Source of the DNA: JAGVVZ01 sp964372465
GTDB lineage: Archaea > Aenigmatarchaeota > Aenigmatarchaeia > CG10238-14
Direction: 5' to 3'
Length of the DNA: 64,000 bases
Assembly: GCA_964372465.1 (NCBI GenBank)
Contig: CAYJRA010000002.1
Span: forward strand, 1 to 64,000
Part shown: positions 1-8,807 of the stretch, piece by piece
Numbering within the stretch: position 1 is the first letter of the stretch
Layout of the letters: each line of letters opens with the position of its first letter
Notes under the pieces: model-generated
What the model was told of the DNA's origin: nothing
Database searches by the model: none
What the model saw: only the letters and a program-made list of their open reading frames with translations
Translations under genes and position numbers: made by a program

Positions 1-223
1 AACTTTCATCGCAAATAAAAATAGTTCATTTTAGAAAATTTTTTAACAGGAAATTAATCGAATATGTACTCTCTGTTTGCCCGAATATTAAGAAGATATC
101 TTGTTCTAAATCGGCTTTTAAGAAGAATAGAAACGAGCTTATTTCCTTTAATTTTGGAAATATAGAAATTTTGGTTTCTAACAGACAACGAGGAAGACCG
201 AATTTGATCGAGAAGGTGATAGT

Positions 224-436
224 TTGACAGATACAGATTGTGGTTGGTCTGATCCACTACCAAGTGTGTGTGTAAGGAACAGTTTGATATATGTACTAGG
301 AATCTCAAAAGCTAAAGAAATGTCAAGAAAAGCCGTAGCAAGATATCACCCTTTGCATCCAGATGAAGCTGTGAGGCGTCAGTTCAGACAAAGTTATGGT
401 TATCCGATAGAAGAAGCAGATCCAATATATCGGTGA
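224..436 (+). CDS. Hypothetical protein, 70 aa
   Basis: I do not recognise this small protein. It starts at TTG, placed 3 nt after a perfect GGTGAT Shine-Dalgarno at 215-220, the same geometry seen at several secure genes in this window; that is the main reason to believe it. The sequence is soluble-looking and rather basic in the middle, with no membrane segment or zinc motif. It ends 55 nt before thrS, so the two may be cotranscribed. The 223 bases to its left show no supported gene. Confidence 0.5.
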   Translation: MTDTDCGWSDPLPSVCVRNSLIYVLGISKAKEMSRKAVARYHPLHPDEAVRRQFRQSYGYPIEEADPIYR

Positions 437-491
437 GTGACATTTAGTATGAGATTTAAAGTTGTATGCAAAAAGATAATGAGGTAATCAT

Positions 492-2357
492 ATGAGAGTA
501 GTTCAACATCATGCAGATTATTTTGAGTATGAACCAATAGAGAAAGAGATCTCTGTAGCAGAGAATGCAGAAAAGAAGAAAGTTAAATTGGAAGATTTAG
601 CCGTCCTGTTCGTATCAATAGAAAAAGATGATAATGAGAAAATTTTGAGATCTGCTGTCAAGGAAATAAAAACCAGCTTGGACAATCTCAAAGTTAACAG
701 GGTATTAATTCATCCCTATGCTCATCTTAGCAGTAATTTGGCCAAGCCATCTGAAGCTCTGGAACTAATTAAAAAAATGGAAGTCTTAATGAAGGAAATG
801 AAAATAGAAACACACAGATCACCCTTTGGATGGAATAAACAATTTTCAATCAAAATTAAGGCACATCCTATGGCCGAGCAATTCAAGGTGTTTTCTTCAG
901 ATAATGTTAAAGAGGAAGAAGGAGTTTCTCAAGCATTAAAGCAAGAGGAAAAGGTCATATCCGAATGGTACATACTATCCCACGATGGAAAATTAGTTGA
1001 TGCTAAAAAATTTGATTTTAAAAAACATAAAAATCTTGAGAAATTTTTCAATTATGAATATGCAAAAGTAAGAGCCGTTTCTGAAGTACCAGCCCATGTT
1101 AAATTAATGAAAGCTTTGCAACTAGTTGATTATGAACCAGGCAGCGATCCAGGCAACTTTCGATTTTTACCTAAAGGCAGATTAATGAAAAGTTTGTTGG
1201 AAATGTGGGTTACTCAGAAAGTAATCAATTATGGCGGAATGGAAGTGGAAACACCAATAATGTATGACTATGAACATCCTGCTTTGAAGAGTTATTTGAA
1301 TAGATTTCCTGCAAGACAATATACTGTCGAATCAGCTAAAAAGAAATTTTTCCTCAGATTTAGTGCTTGTTTTGGACAGTTCCTAACAGCTGCGGCATCT
1401 CAAATTTCTTATAAAGATCTGCCGATGAGAATTTATGAATTAACAAGATATTCATTCAGATTAGAGAAGGCCGGAGAACTTGTTGGGCTAAGGAGATTGA
1501 GAGCATTTACAATGCCTGATATGCACACATTGTGCAAGGATTTGGAGCAAGCTAAGAACGAATATGAAGATCAATATAAATTGTCGATAGAGTCTTTGAA
1601 TGAGCTTGGCTTGAGCGTGGATGACTTTGAGGTTGCAATCAGATTTACTAAAGATTTTTGGAATTCTAACAAAGAGTTTGTCATTGGTTTGGTTAAGCTT
1701 GTGAATAAGCCAGCACTGATTGAAATGTGGAATTTCAGATATGCGTATTTTGATCCCAAATTTGAATTTAATTTTGTGGATTCTATGGATAAGGCATCGG
1801 CCTTGTCGACAGTTCAAATAGATCATGAAAACGGGGAGAGATTTGATATAAAATATATTGATGAAGATAACAAAGCCAAGCATCCTTTGATATTACATTT
1901 TTCGCCATCAGGAAGTTTAGAGAGAGTATTTTATGCTATTTTAGAAAAAGCATATTTGGATTCTAAAAAAGGAAACAATCCCAGAATACCCGTTTGGCTG
2001 TCACCGGTGCAAGTGAGATTGTGTCCAATTAACAACGAGTTCATTCATTACTGTGAAGAAATTTTGAAGGAATTGGAGTCTGATAACATAAGAGTTGACA
2101 TTGATGACAGAGTTGAGAGCATAGATAAAAAGATCAGAGATTCTGAAATGGAATGGATCCCATTCACTCTAGTTATTGGGAAAAGAGAAAAAGAAAGCGG
2201 AGAGTTTAATGTTAGAATCAGAGAAGAAAAAAGCAAAGAAGTTAAGATGAAGATGGGCAAGTTGGTGGAATTAATTAAAAACGAAATGAAAGGAAAACCA
2301 TTCAAATCATTATCTTTGCCTAAGAAATTATCACGAAGACCTGTTTTTATAGGATGA
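492..2357 (+). CDS. thrS: Threonyl-tRNA synthetase, archaeal type
   Basis: Charges tRNA-Thr with threonine in the cytoplasm. The 621-aa protein begins with the archaea-specific editing domain (about residues 1-140, opening MRVVQHHADYFEYEP), related to D-aminoacyl-tRNA deacylases and used to remove mischarged serine. The class II catalytic core follows: a Cys in FSACFGQF, a His in MPDMHTL and a His in LILHFSPSG correspond to the zinc ligands that read threonine; RIYELTRYSFRLE is motif 2 and GSLERV is motif 3. The C-terminal anticodon-binding domain starts near PVWLSPVQVRLCPI. Length is normal. The ATG follows GAGGT, 6 nt upstream. Identification is secure. Confidence 0.97.
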   Translation: MRVVQHHADYFEYEPIEKEISVAENAEKKKVKLEDLAVLFVSIEKDDNEKILRSAVKEIKTSLDNLKVNRVLIHPYAHLSSNLAKPSEALELIKKMEVLMKEMKIETHRSPFGWNKQFSIKIKAHPMAEQFKVFSSDNVKEEEGVSQALKQEEKVISEWYILSHDGKLVDAKKFDFKKHKNLEKFFNYEYAKVRAVSEVPAHVKLMKALQLVDYEPGSDPGNFRFLPKGRLMKSLLEMWVTQKVINYGGMEVETPIMYDYEHPALKSYLNRFPARQYTVESAKKKFFLRFSACFGQFLTAAASQISYKDLPMRIYELTRYSFRLEKAGELVGLRRLRAFTMPDMHTLCKDLEQAKNEYEDQYKLSIESLNELGLSVDDFEVAIRFTKDFWNSNKEFVIGLVKLVNKPALIEMWNFRYAYFDPKFEFNFVDSMDKASALSTVQIDHENGERFDIKYIDEDNKAKHPLILHFSPSGSLERVFYAILEKAYLDSKKGNNPRIPVWLSPVQVRLCPINNEFIHYCEEILKELESDNIRVDIDDRVESIDKKIRDSEMEWIPFTLVIGKREKESGEFNVRIREEKSKEVKMKMGKLVELIKNEMKGKPFKSLSLPKKLSRRPVFIG

Positions 2358-2401
2358 TTTTCTCGTTTTGATCAAATATTTAAGATTTAAAATTCATTCC
2401 A

Positions 2402-3199
2402 ATGAGAATGGATAAAGATAAGATACTGGAATTACTTATATCTCGATATGCCACTGAACTAAGAGGAATGCTTTTAGAAGTTGCAAATGATTATAGTGAT
2501 AGATTATATAACAGGCCTTTTGTTGTTGCCTTTTCTCAAATTTTAACATTATTTGACCCATCAAAAACAGTCGGAGAAAAGTTCGATATTGAAAAACTCA
2601 GAGCGACAAAAATAGAAGGCGATGCCAGAAATAAACTTAGTCAAGTTAAATTAGATCCCGCTATTAGCATTGTTTTTAGCCTTCAAGTTTATCCAACGAT
2701 TTATGATGCAGCAAGAACAGCCGATAAAATGAAAGAACTTTTGATTGGTAGGGCTTATGCGGAAAGAGAAGGTTATTTGCAAATTGCAGAAAGATTAAGG
2801 TTTTCTGGGGCTGAAGAGGAATTAGTCGAAAATTATTTTGATAAAGTCATACCAGCTAATTCAAAAACTAAAATACCCGTGACTAGACAACGATATGAGG
2901 ATTGGATAAAACAGTTCAAAAAATTATTAGAAGAAGAATTGAGATATGTAAAGAATTTAGCAGACAAAGCTTCACTAGTTGTTGATTTGGGGCACGGTGA
3001 CGAACTAAATGAGCAGTTTGTGAAATACTTAAGTTCCAAAGGCGCTCAAGAATTTATGGGAAGATATGGCATTCAAATTAGCGAGCCACCAAAATGGCAG
3101 CATTTATCAGCAGATTTACAATTAATTACAGGACCTATTTTAGAACTATATCAATACTATGAAATGTCAATACTTGAAAAAAGATATTCGAAAAAATGA
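2402..3199 (+). CDS. Hypothetical helical protein, 265 aa
   Basis: No family recognised. The protein is soluble, highly charged and predicted to be almost entirely alpha-helical, with no Cys clusters, signal peptide or membrane segment. It starts 45 nt after thrS on the same strand and ends 1 nt before the convergent stop of the TrmB-type regulator. A second ATG at 2408 is an equally possible start. The base composition resembles its neighbours, so recent transfer is not indicated. Confidence 0.75.
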   Translation: MRMDKDKILELLISRYATELRGMLLEVANDYSDRLYNRPFVVAFSQILTLFDPSKTVGEKFDIEKLRATKIEGDARNKLSQVKLDPAISIVFSLQVYPTIYDAARTADKMKELLIGRAYAEREGYLQIAERLRFSGAEEELVENYFDKVIPANSKTKIPVTRQRYEDWIKQFKKLLEEELRYVKNLADKASLVVDLGHGDELNEQFVKYLSSKGAQEFMGRYGIQISEPPKWQHLSADLQLITGPILELYQYYEMSILEKRYSKK

Positions 3200-3200
3200 C

Positions 3201-4028
3201 TTATTTCTTATTCTGATTCAAGGGAAAGGATTTTTCCCACACTAAATCGAACAAAGGATTCGCTAAATTTTTTGAGGCGTGTTGAGATTTTGTCCAGAAC
3301 ATCATATGTTGTGATTGTGCATCATCTGGATCGGATAACCCGAATAACATTTGTTGTCCATCTACAACAGTAAATTTGCCATGAATAGGCAAGTCCTTTT
3401 CTGATATTTTCCTAATGTCAGTTAAGGAAGACAAGGCCTTAACAGCATCAGCGCAACTATCATTGATTTTTGCAGCAATTCTTACTTTAACACCCTTTTG
3501 TTTTAATCCTTTTATTACACTCAAATGATTTTCAAACAATTCATTCAGGCCAGATGCTGTCGTAACAATATTAACAGAATTTTCTGCTCCCTTGAACATG
3601 AAATCTAGTTGTTGAATAGCGGAATATCTACCTTTCAACGCACCTGTTAAATCCTCTGGGGATACTAATTCCATACCTTGTTGGTGTATGTTATTCAACT
3701 CTTCTAATAATTTAGAACTTCTTAATCTCTCAATTCTCTCAGCCTTTGTTTCCAAATCCTCCCTTAATTTTTGCTTGGCCTTTTCTAAGGCCTCTGAAGG
3801 TTCGACTGCTACATATTTCAATGGTTTAGAAGTCTGGACTATTACGAACCCCTTATCAGCTAAAGTTTGAAGAACATCATAAGTTCTAGATCTTGGAACA
3901 TGAGCAATTGATGACAATTCACCGGCGGTTGCTACACCTTTTGCTAACAGACCAACCCACAATTTCCTTTCGTATAAATTTAATCCTATACCACGTAAAC
4001 TATCCATAAGCTGAGACGATCCCAACAT
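3201..4028 (-). CDS. TrmB-family transcriptional regulator
   Basis: 275-aa DNA-binding regulator. Residues about 10-75 form the TrmB winged helix (LNLYERKLWVGLLAKG, then a recognition helix in VPRSRTYDVLQTLADKGFV), followed by a coiled-coil dimerisation segment (EALEKAKQKLREDLETKAERI). The C-terminal half resembles the phospholipase-D-like ligand-binding fold common in archaeal TrmB proteins (residues about 135-260). TrmB proteins usually sense sugars or other metabolites; the ligand here is unknown. The ATG has a good GAGGTTAG Shine-Dalgarno. It is monocistronic and convergent with the preceding gene, so its targets cannot be inferred from context. Confidence 0.88.
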   Translation of the reverse strand: MLGSSQLMDSLRGIGLNLYERKLWVGLLAKGVATAGELSSIAHVPRSRTYDVLQTLADKGFVIVQTSKPLKYVAVEPSEALEKAKQKLREDLETKAERIERLRSSKLLEELNNIHQQGMELVSPEDLTGALKGRYSAIQQLDFMFKGAENSVNIVTTASGLNELFENHLSVIKGLKQKGVKVRIAAKINDSCADAVKALSSLTDIRKISEKDLPIHGKFTVVDGQQMLFGLSDPDDAQSQHMMFWTKSQHASKNLANPLFDLVWEKSFPLNQNKK

Positions 4029-4147
4029 AAACTAACCTCTCCCTTGTATTACTTTATAGTGAAGTTGAGTATTAATATTTTTAGTTATACATTTCTAGAA
4101 AAATTTCTTTCTATATTGTAATGAAAAATTTCATCTTTAATCTCTTT

Positions 4148-5869
4148 TTATTTCTTCTGCATTTGATAAAGTTTTTTTATCCTGTCAACCGTATCAACAT
4201 CACCCAACCCTTTGTCTTCTCTTAAAAAAATAAATCTTGGAAATCTCAGTGCGAATCCAGATTCATAATTAGGTGATTTCTGTATTTCTTGGTAACTAAC
4301 AGAAATTATTATTTTTGGTCTTATTTTTATCTCAGTTCCTTTTTCTGATATTATATGCGGTCTCAATAATTTTGTCAATTCTTTTAATGTTACATCATCT
4401 TCCTTGCCTTTTTTTTCCTTCACACCAGTTCCAAGCATGCCACATTCTAAAAAATTGTTAGTCTCTTCATCTCTGCATCCAAGAATAAACGATCCTATAG
4501 CCCCAGTCCTTTTTCCTGTTCCCCATGTAGCTCCTATTATTACGAGATCAAGCGTTTCCACATCAGGTTTAATTTTATACCACCCATCTACATGCCTGCC
4601 AAAAACATATTTTGAATCAAGGACTTTGAGAAAAATACCTTCTTGATTCTCTTTTATTGCCTTCTTATAAAAAGTTTCTGCTTCCTTTGGATTATCTGTA
4701 ATTATCTGAGAAGCGATTTTAAACTCCTCTGGAATTTGTTTAACAATTTTTTCTAGAAGTTTTCTTCTCTCCTTGAACGGTTTTTCTAGTAACATTTCAC
4801 CACCGATGTAAACAACATCAAAAACGTTCATTTGAATCGGAATTTCTTTGAGTGTTTTTTCTATATCATATTTTCTGTGTATTCTTTGTGAAAGAATTTG
4901 AAATGGCAGCGGACTCCTAGTATGTGGATCAACACCTAAAACTTCGCCTTCAACAATACATTCGTCAACCCCCAAACATTTTTTACACAAATCGACAAGA
5001 TCAGGGAATTGTTTGGTGACGTTTTCGAGTCTTCTTGTGAAGATCCATATGCTATTGTTTTTTTTATGTATTTGCGCCCTCATTCCATCGTACTTGAATT
5101 CAACTGCTAATTTCCCAAATTTATCAAAAACCTCTTTCATTGTTTCTGCTTTTTCTCCAAGCATTACTTGTATGGGTTTCCCTATTTGTATCTTGACTTT
5201 TTTTAAGCCTTCAACTCCATGTTCTTTTGCAATTTTTGCTATTTCTCCAAAATCAGAAAATATACACCATGCATGTTCCAGGATTTTTATTATGTCTTTT
5301 TTCCCTTCTTTGGTAACGTTCTCAGATAATAAAAATGCTTTGACTATAGCATCTCTTATTATCCCTTCGGCTACGCCCATCCTTAATTCTCCTAGTATAG
5401 TTCTTACAATATATTTCGCTTCTTTAGGAGTGGCAGAAACAAGTAATTCTGATATTAAATTTAATTTTCTATCTTGTGAACCATATCCTGTCATAAGCGA
5501 AAGTTGTTGTATATTTTTGAAAACTTGGTCAACAGTTAATTGTTTTTTTAACAACATGGATTGTTTTTTATGAGCAATGCACAATTCTATCGTTAATCCT
5601 AGATCACCCATTTTCTTAAATTTGTTTTCTACCTCTTCCGCATTAAATCCAGTTGCTTTGGAAATCGCCTTTATCATCATCTGGAGTGCTATACCGAGTT
5701 CGTTTTGCGATGATGTAGGAAACACGGTTCCCTGTGCCAGTAAGACGACTTTTGATAATTCTTCCGTAGGTGTTTTGAGGAACAACTCAGCTAATATGCC
5801 TGTTTTTGCTAGTTTTGAAGATACACTTTCCAGGGACTCATAGCTATCAGCTAGAATTGAATAATTCAT
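4148..5869 (-). CDS. lig: ATP-dependent DNA ligase
   Basis: Seals nicks during replication and repair using ATP. The 573-aa protein has the three-part archaeal/eukaryotic ligase I layout: an N-terminal helical DNA-binding domain (about 1-215), the adenylation domain with the nucleotidyl-transfer lysine in motif I (EFKYDGMRAQIH), further motifs such as CIVEGEVLG and EGIFLKV, and a C-terminal OB-fold containing WYKIKPD and ending near PRFIFLREDKG. Length is typical. It is transcribed divergently from the nitroreductase gene, with only about 60 nt between the starts. Confidence 0.97.
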   Translation of the reverse strand: MNYSILADSYESLESVSSKLAKTGILAELFLKTPTEELSKVVLLAQGTVFPTSSQNELGIALQMMIKAISKATGFNAEEVENKFKKMGDLGLTIELCIAHKKQSMLLKKQLTVDQVFKNIQQLSLMTGYGSQDRKLNLISELLVSATPKEAKYIVRTILGELRMGVAEGIIRDAIVKAFLLSENVTKEGKKDIIKILEHAWCIFSDFGEIAKIAKEHGVEGLKKVKIQIGKPIQVMLGEKAETMKEVFDKFGKLAVEFKYDGMRAQIHKKNNSIWIFTRRLENVTKQFPDLVDLCKKCLGVDECIVEGEVLGVDPHTRSPLPFQILSQRIHRKYDIEKTLKEIPIQMNVFDVVYIGGEMLLEKPFKERRKLLEKIVKQIPEEFKIASQIITDNPKEAETFYKKAIKENQEGIFLKVLDSKYVFGRHVDGWYKIKPDVETLDLVIIGATWGTGKRTGAIGSFILGCRDEETNNFLECGMLGTGVKEKKGKEDDVTLKELTKLLRPHIISEKGTEIKIRPKIIISVSYQEIQKSPNYESGFALRFPRFIFLREDKGLGDVDTVDRIKKLYQMQKK

Positions 5870-5928
5870 AATGAATATTTTTTACTTAGTCTTTTAATAG
5901 ATTAAATTCCTAAAAAATTACAGATACT

Positions 5929-6660
5929 ATGGATATTTTTGAAACAATAGAATCGAGAACCGTAGTTAAAACATATGATAAGAAAGATGTTCCTGAAGAA
6001 TTGCTGGCTCATATCATAATGGGCGGAACTTATGCTTGTTCCGCTGGTGATATTCAGCCATGGGAGTTTATTATAGTAAAAGACAAAAAAATGAAGAAAG
6101 AAATTTCTGCTGCTGCTCTGAAACAGAAACACATAGAAGATGCTCCTGTACTGATTGTTGTTTGTGCTAATATTGACAGGGCTTCCACAAAGTTTGGTGA
6201 TAGAGGAAAGGATTTGTATTGCATTCAAGACACGGCAGCTTGCATCCAGAACATGTTATTAATTGCACACGCTCTCGAATTAGGGGCATCATGGATTCAC
6301 GCTTTCGAGGAAGAAAAGATTAAAACACTTTTAGATATACCACCTTCTCTCAGGCCAGTTGGTATAATAACAGTTGGATTTCCTTACCCATCAGAAACCC
6401 ACCATAAACCCAATATAATACCTTTAGAGAATGTTACTTGGGAAGAACTTTGTAGAAGAGAATGGGCGTGGTTTAAAAAATACGGTAAACAGAGCAGATT
6501 TCAGTTTAAATCTCTGTATGAATATGCCAAAGATGCTGAAAAAAAAGTAAAAGACAAATTAGAAGATAAACCAGTTGAAGAAAAGCCACAAAAAAAAGAA
6601 TTAAGCCCAGAGCAAATTTCGCATAAAGTAGTCAAATTTATCAAGAATTTGGCAAAATAG
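5929..6660 (+). CDS. Nitroreductase-family flavoprotein
   Basis: FMN-dependent NAD(P)H oxidoreductase of the nitroreductase fold. The first 175 residues carry the usual signatures: IESRTVVKTYDKKDVPEE at the N-terminus, ACSAGDIQPWEFIIVKD for FMN and substrate contacts, and GASWIHAFEEEKIKTLLDIP plus PVGIITVGFPYP in the C-terminal part of the fold. It then has an unusual tail of about 65 residues, rich in Lys and Glu and predicted to be helical or disordered. The substrate cannot be told from sequence. The ATG lies close behind an AT-rich promoter-like stretch, so the mRNA may be nearly leaderless. Confidence 0.9.
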   Translation: MDIFETIESRTVVKTYDKKDVPEELLAHIIMGGTYACSAGDIQPWEFIIVKDKKMKKEISAAALKQKHIEDAPVLIVVCANIDRASTKFGDRGKDLYCIQDTAACIQNMLLIAHALELGASWIHAFEEEKIKTLLDIPPSLRPVGIITVGFPYPSETHHKPNIIPLENVTWEELCRREWAWFKKYGKQSRFQFKSLYEYAKDAEKKVKDKLEDKPVEEKPQKKELSPEQISHKVVKFIKNLAK

Positions 6661-6700
6661 AAATTTAATATATAAAAACCAAATATTTATAGTGATTGTT

Positions 6701-8125
6701 GTGAATACTAAACTTTTTGTCGGAGTTCTCTTGATCTATGTATTTGTTCTGCAATCTGTGAATGTTCTAGGCGCATCAACTAACAGCAGTGTAGAAATCA
6801 TGGGCCCAGATAGTATTCGTACTATATATATGGGACAAAAGAACAATATCGAAATCACCGTTAAAAACATTGGAGATGCGTCAGACACATTTTATGTTTC
6901 GTTATGGCCTAATCAATGGTCGTCCGTAGATAGATACTCAGTTACGATTGGTCCTAGCGAGACTGGGATATTTGTTGTTACATTAGAACCGCCAAGAAAC
7001 AGTCAAAAAGGTGTTTTTCTATACACATTTTCCGTAGCTTCCGTATCAACATCTAAATCCACGTCAAAAGATCTGTTATTCAATTTCAAAAGGGACATGG
7101 AAATTTATTTGTCTGAATTGAAAATCAACTCACAAATTTTGAATGTGGGAGAAACTTTGTTGATACAGCCAGTTATAACCAATTTAAACGAAGTTAAACC
7201 GAAGGATATTTTGATAACAACTAAAATCTTCAGAGATAATTTATTGATTCAAAAATTCGAAGATCAAATTAGAATAGATCCGGATAGTACTAGAACTGTT
7301 ACGAACGACTTACAGATTCCCAACACATATGGTTATGGTGAGTTTAAAGTTCTGATAGAACTCAAAGATGCTTTGAACAACCTGCTGGATGATGCTGAAA
7401 CAAGCTTCAAAATTAAAGAAAAATCAAACTTTATGAAATCTAAAAACGTGGAATACGGAAACACATTTATTACTATTACTTTATCCGTAACTAATAACGG
7501 CAATATACCCAATGCAGATTACACAATAACAGAATCCTTGCCAGTGATTATGAGATATTTCTTTTATCCTGATGAAGAACCAAATTTTGAATTAGTAAAG
7601 GATAATAGAATAATTTATGAATGGAAGGTTTCTGATCTAGAGCCCAACGAAGCGAAAATTATCAAGTATCAACTCAGATTTCAGAATGCAATATTGGGAG
7701 CTTTGATTGTAGTAGCTTCTTTATTTGCCATATCATACGTATTCTTTAGGCCAACAGTTCATAAAAAGTATACTAAACCATTGGCCCATGAAAAAGAAGT
7801 TACAGTATCATTGCATATTAGAAACAAATCGACCAAAGAAATCAGAAATATCATAGTGAGAGATTTGGTTCCACCAGTTGCTAAAGTAGTGAAAAAATTC
7901 GATACAATAACACCTAGTATAAAATTAACCACCAAAGGAACAAGATTAACATGGAATGTCGATAGAATAAATCCGCGTGAAGAAGTGGTTTTAACTTACA
8001 ATATAATTCCAATGATGGAAATTTTGGGTGGATTCAAACTACCTAAGGTTCATATGACTTACGAAGGCCAAGGAGGAATAATAGGTAGAATCGCATCTAA
8101 AATTGTCTCAATGGGCAGCAAATAA
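6701..8125 (+). CDS. Membrane-anchored secreted protein with CARDB/NEW3/DUF11-like beta domains
   Basis: Probable cell-surface protein. A signal peptide spans about residues 1-25 (LFVGVLLIYVFVLQSVNVLG). Extracellular-type beta-sandwich repeats follow, of the kind labelled NEW3, CARDB or DUF11 (ITVKNIGDASDTFYV; LSVTNNGNIPNADYTITE). A single membrane helix lies about two-thirds along (ALIVVASLFAISYVFF). Oddly, another DUF11-like domain (VSLHIRNKSTKEIRNIIVRDLVPP) follows that helix, which would place it in the cytoplasm unless the helix is not a true anchor. I chose the GTG at 6701 because GTGAT (6692-6696) is a well-spaced Shine-Dalgarno; the in-frame GTG at 6692 is the alternative. Function unknown. 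Confidence 0.75.
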   Translation: MNTKLFVGVLLIYVFVLQSVNVLGASTNSSVEIMGPDSIRTIYMGQKNNIEITVKNIGDASDTFYVSLWPNQWSSVDRYSVTIGPSETGIFVVTLEPPRNSQKGVFLYTFSVASVSTSKSTSKDLLFNFKRDMEIYLSELKINSQILNVGETLLIQPVITNLNEVKPKDILITTKIFRDNLLIQKFEDQIRIDPDSTRTVTNDLQIPNTYGYGEFKVLIELKDALNNLLDDAETSFKIKEKSNFMKSKNVEYGNTFITITLSVTNNGNIPNADYTITESLPVIMRYFFYPDEEPNFELVKDNRIIYEWKVSDLEPNEAKIIKYQLRFQNAILGALIVVASLFAISYVFFRPTVHKKYTKPLAHEKEVTVSLHIRNKSTKEIRNIIVRDLVPPVAKVVKKFDTITPSIKLTTKGTRLTWNVDRINPREEVVLTYNIIPMMEILGGFKLPKVHMTYEGQGGIIGRIASKIVSMGSK

Positions 8126-8165
8126 GAACCAATTTAAAGTATAATCCTACTATATTTCATATTAA

Positions 8166-8281
8166 CCCCCTGTAGCTCAACTGGTAGAGCGCACGGCTGT
8201 AGACGAGCACATTAAGTGTTTGTTACCAGCATGTGCTCTATGGATACCGTGATGTTGCTGGTTCGACTCCGGCCGGGGGGA
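8166..8281 (+). tRNA. tRNA-Tyr(GTA) with a 43-nt intron at 37/38
   Basis: Acceptor stem CCCCCTG/CGGGGGG with discriminator A8281 and the archaeal tRNA-Tyr C1-G72 pair; T-arm GCTGG-TTCGACT-CCGGC; anticodon GTA at 8199-8201. The anticodon stem CACGG/CCGTG is interrupted by an intron at 8203-8245 after G37, the canonical archaeal site. The precursor folds into a bulge-helix-bulge: central helix CTGT/ATGG, 3-nt bulges AGA and ATA cut after their second base, and an intron hairpin GAGCACAT/ATGTGCTC. A TATA-like TTTAAAGTATAAT lies about 25-30 nt upstream. Confidence 0.95.
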
Positions 8282-8348
8282 TTTTTAATAATAAATATAA
8301 ACAATTTCATCGTCTGGTTATTTGCTAAAAAAGAATAAGAAAAAAATA

Positions 8349-8428
8349 AGCTTTGTAGGATAAATGCCATTAATACGACAGAATTAGATTATTCCTACAA
8401 AGCTCAAAAAATAGTAAACTATTTAAAT
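8349..8428 (+). promoter_or_regulatory. Inverted repeat followed by TATA element, copy 1
   Basis: Perfect 12-bp inverted repeat AGCTTTGTAGGA (8349-8360) / TCCTACAAAGCT (8393-8404) enclosing 32 nt, followed after 11 nt by AAACTATTTAAAT (8416-8428), a strong TATA-type element. The same arrangement, with the same outer arm AGCTTTGT, the same 11-nt gap and the identical 13-mer, recurs at 25474-25559 before S10. It may be an operator dyad upstream of a promoter, or a terminator or structured RNA between tRNA-Tyr and 5S rRNA. The shared spacing to the TATA element favours a promoter role. Confidence 0.5.
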
Positions 8429-8459
8429 GTTGAGAACCATTTCTGTGAATATTTGAACG

Positions 8460-8467
8460 TTTAAATA
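8460..8467 (+). promoter_or_regulatory. TATA box for 5S rRNA
   Basis: TTTAAATA centred about 25 nt before the predicted 5' end of 5S rRNA, the standard archaeal TATA position. A second TATA-like element lies at 8421-8428. Confidence 0.6.
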
Positions 8468-8487
8468 GAGACAAGAATATATTTATT

Positions 8488-8605
8488 GAGTTGGCGACCA
8501 AAACGAAAAGGAAACACCCGTTCCCATTTCGAACACGGAAGTTAAGCGTTTCGGTGATCTGAATGGTACTGCCTTTGGGTGGGAAGTTCAGGACGTTGCC
8601 AACTC
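8488..8605 (+). rRNA. rrf: 5S ribosomal RNA
   Basis: The conserved archaeal 5S core is clear: ACCCGTTCCCATTTCGAACA, then ACGGAAGTTAAGC and GGTACTGCC. The terminal helix GAGTTGGC (8488-8495) pairs with GCCAACTC (8598-8605), which sets the ends at about 118 nt. No 16S or 23S rRNA is present, so this 5S gene stands apart from a large rRNA operon and lies between tRNA-Tyr and tRNA-Asp, ahead of the RNA polymerase genes. Confidence 0.96.
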
Positions 8606-8688
8606 TTCCCTTAATGGTGACCGCTTATTGATTAGTATCGCCCCCCAAACCACTTTATGTTTCAATCTTCTATTTACTAATTTAAGGA

Positions 8689-8792
8689 GCCCTGGTGGTG
8701 TAGCCTGGCCTATCAAAACATCATTATTATCTGGTGTTGTAGAATCTAGGACTGTCACTTCTAGGACTCGGGTTCAAATCCCGACCAGGGCG
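8689..8792 (+). tRNA. tRNA-Asp(GTC) with a 29-nt noncanonical intron at about 25/26
   Basis: Acceptor stem GCCCTGG/CCAGGGC with discriminator G8792; anticodon GTC at 8754-8756 in loop CTGTCAC closed by TAGGA/TTCTA; T-arm TCGGG-TTCAAAT-CCCGA. An intron at 8716-8744 lies between the D-arm and the anticodon stem, not at the usual 37/38 site. The junctions are supported by a relaxed bulge-helix-bulge: central helix CTAT/GTAG, bulges CAA and AAT, and intron helix AACATC/GGTGTT; the outer exon helix is essentially missing. Removing the intron restores a standard archaeal tRNA-Asp. It ends just 15 nt before the rpoH ATG. Confidence 0.94.
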
Positions 8793-8807
8793 TATTGATT
8801 GGGTGGT

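Noticed and set aside
8166..8281. tRNA-Tyr as a broken or degenerate gene because of the long insertion
   Set aside because: The insertion lies exactly after position 37 and forms a proper bulge-helix-bulge; it is an intron, not decay.
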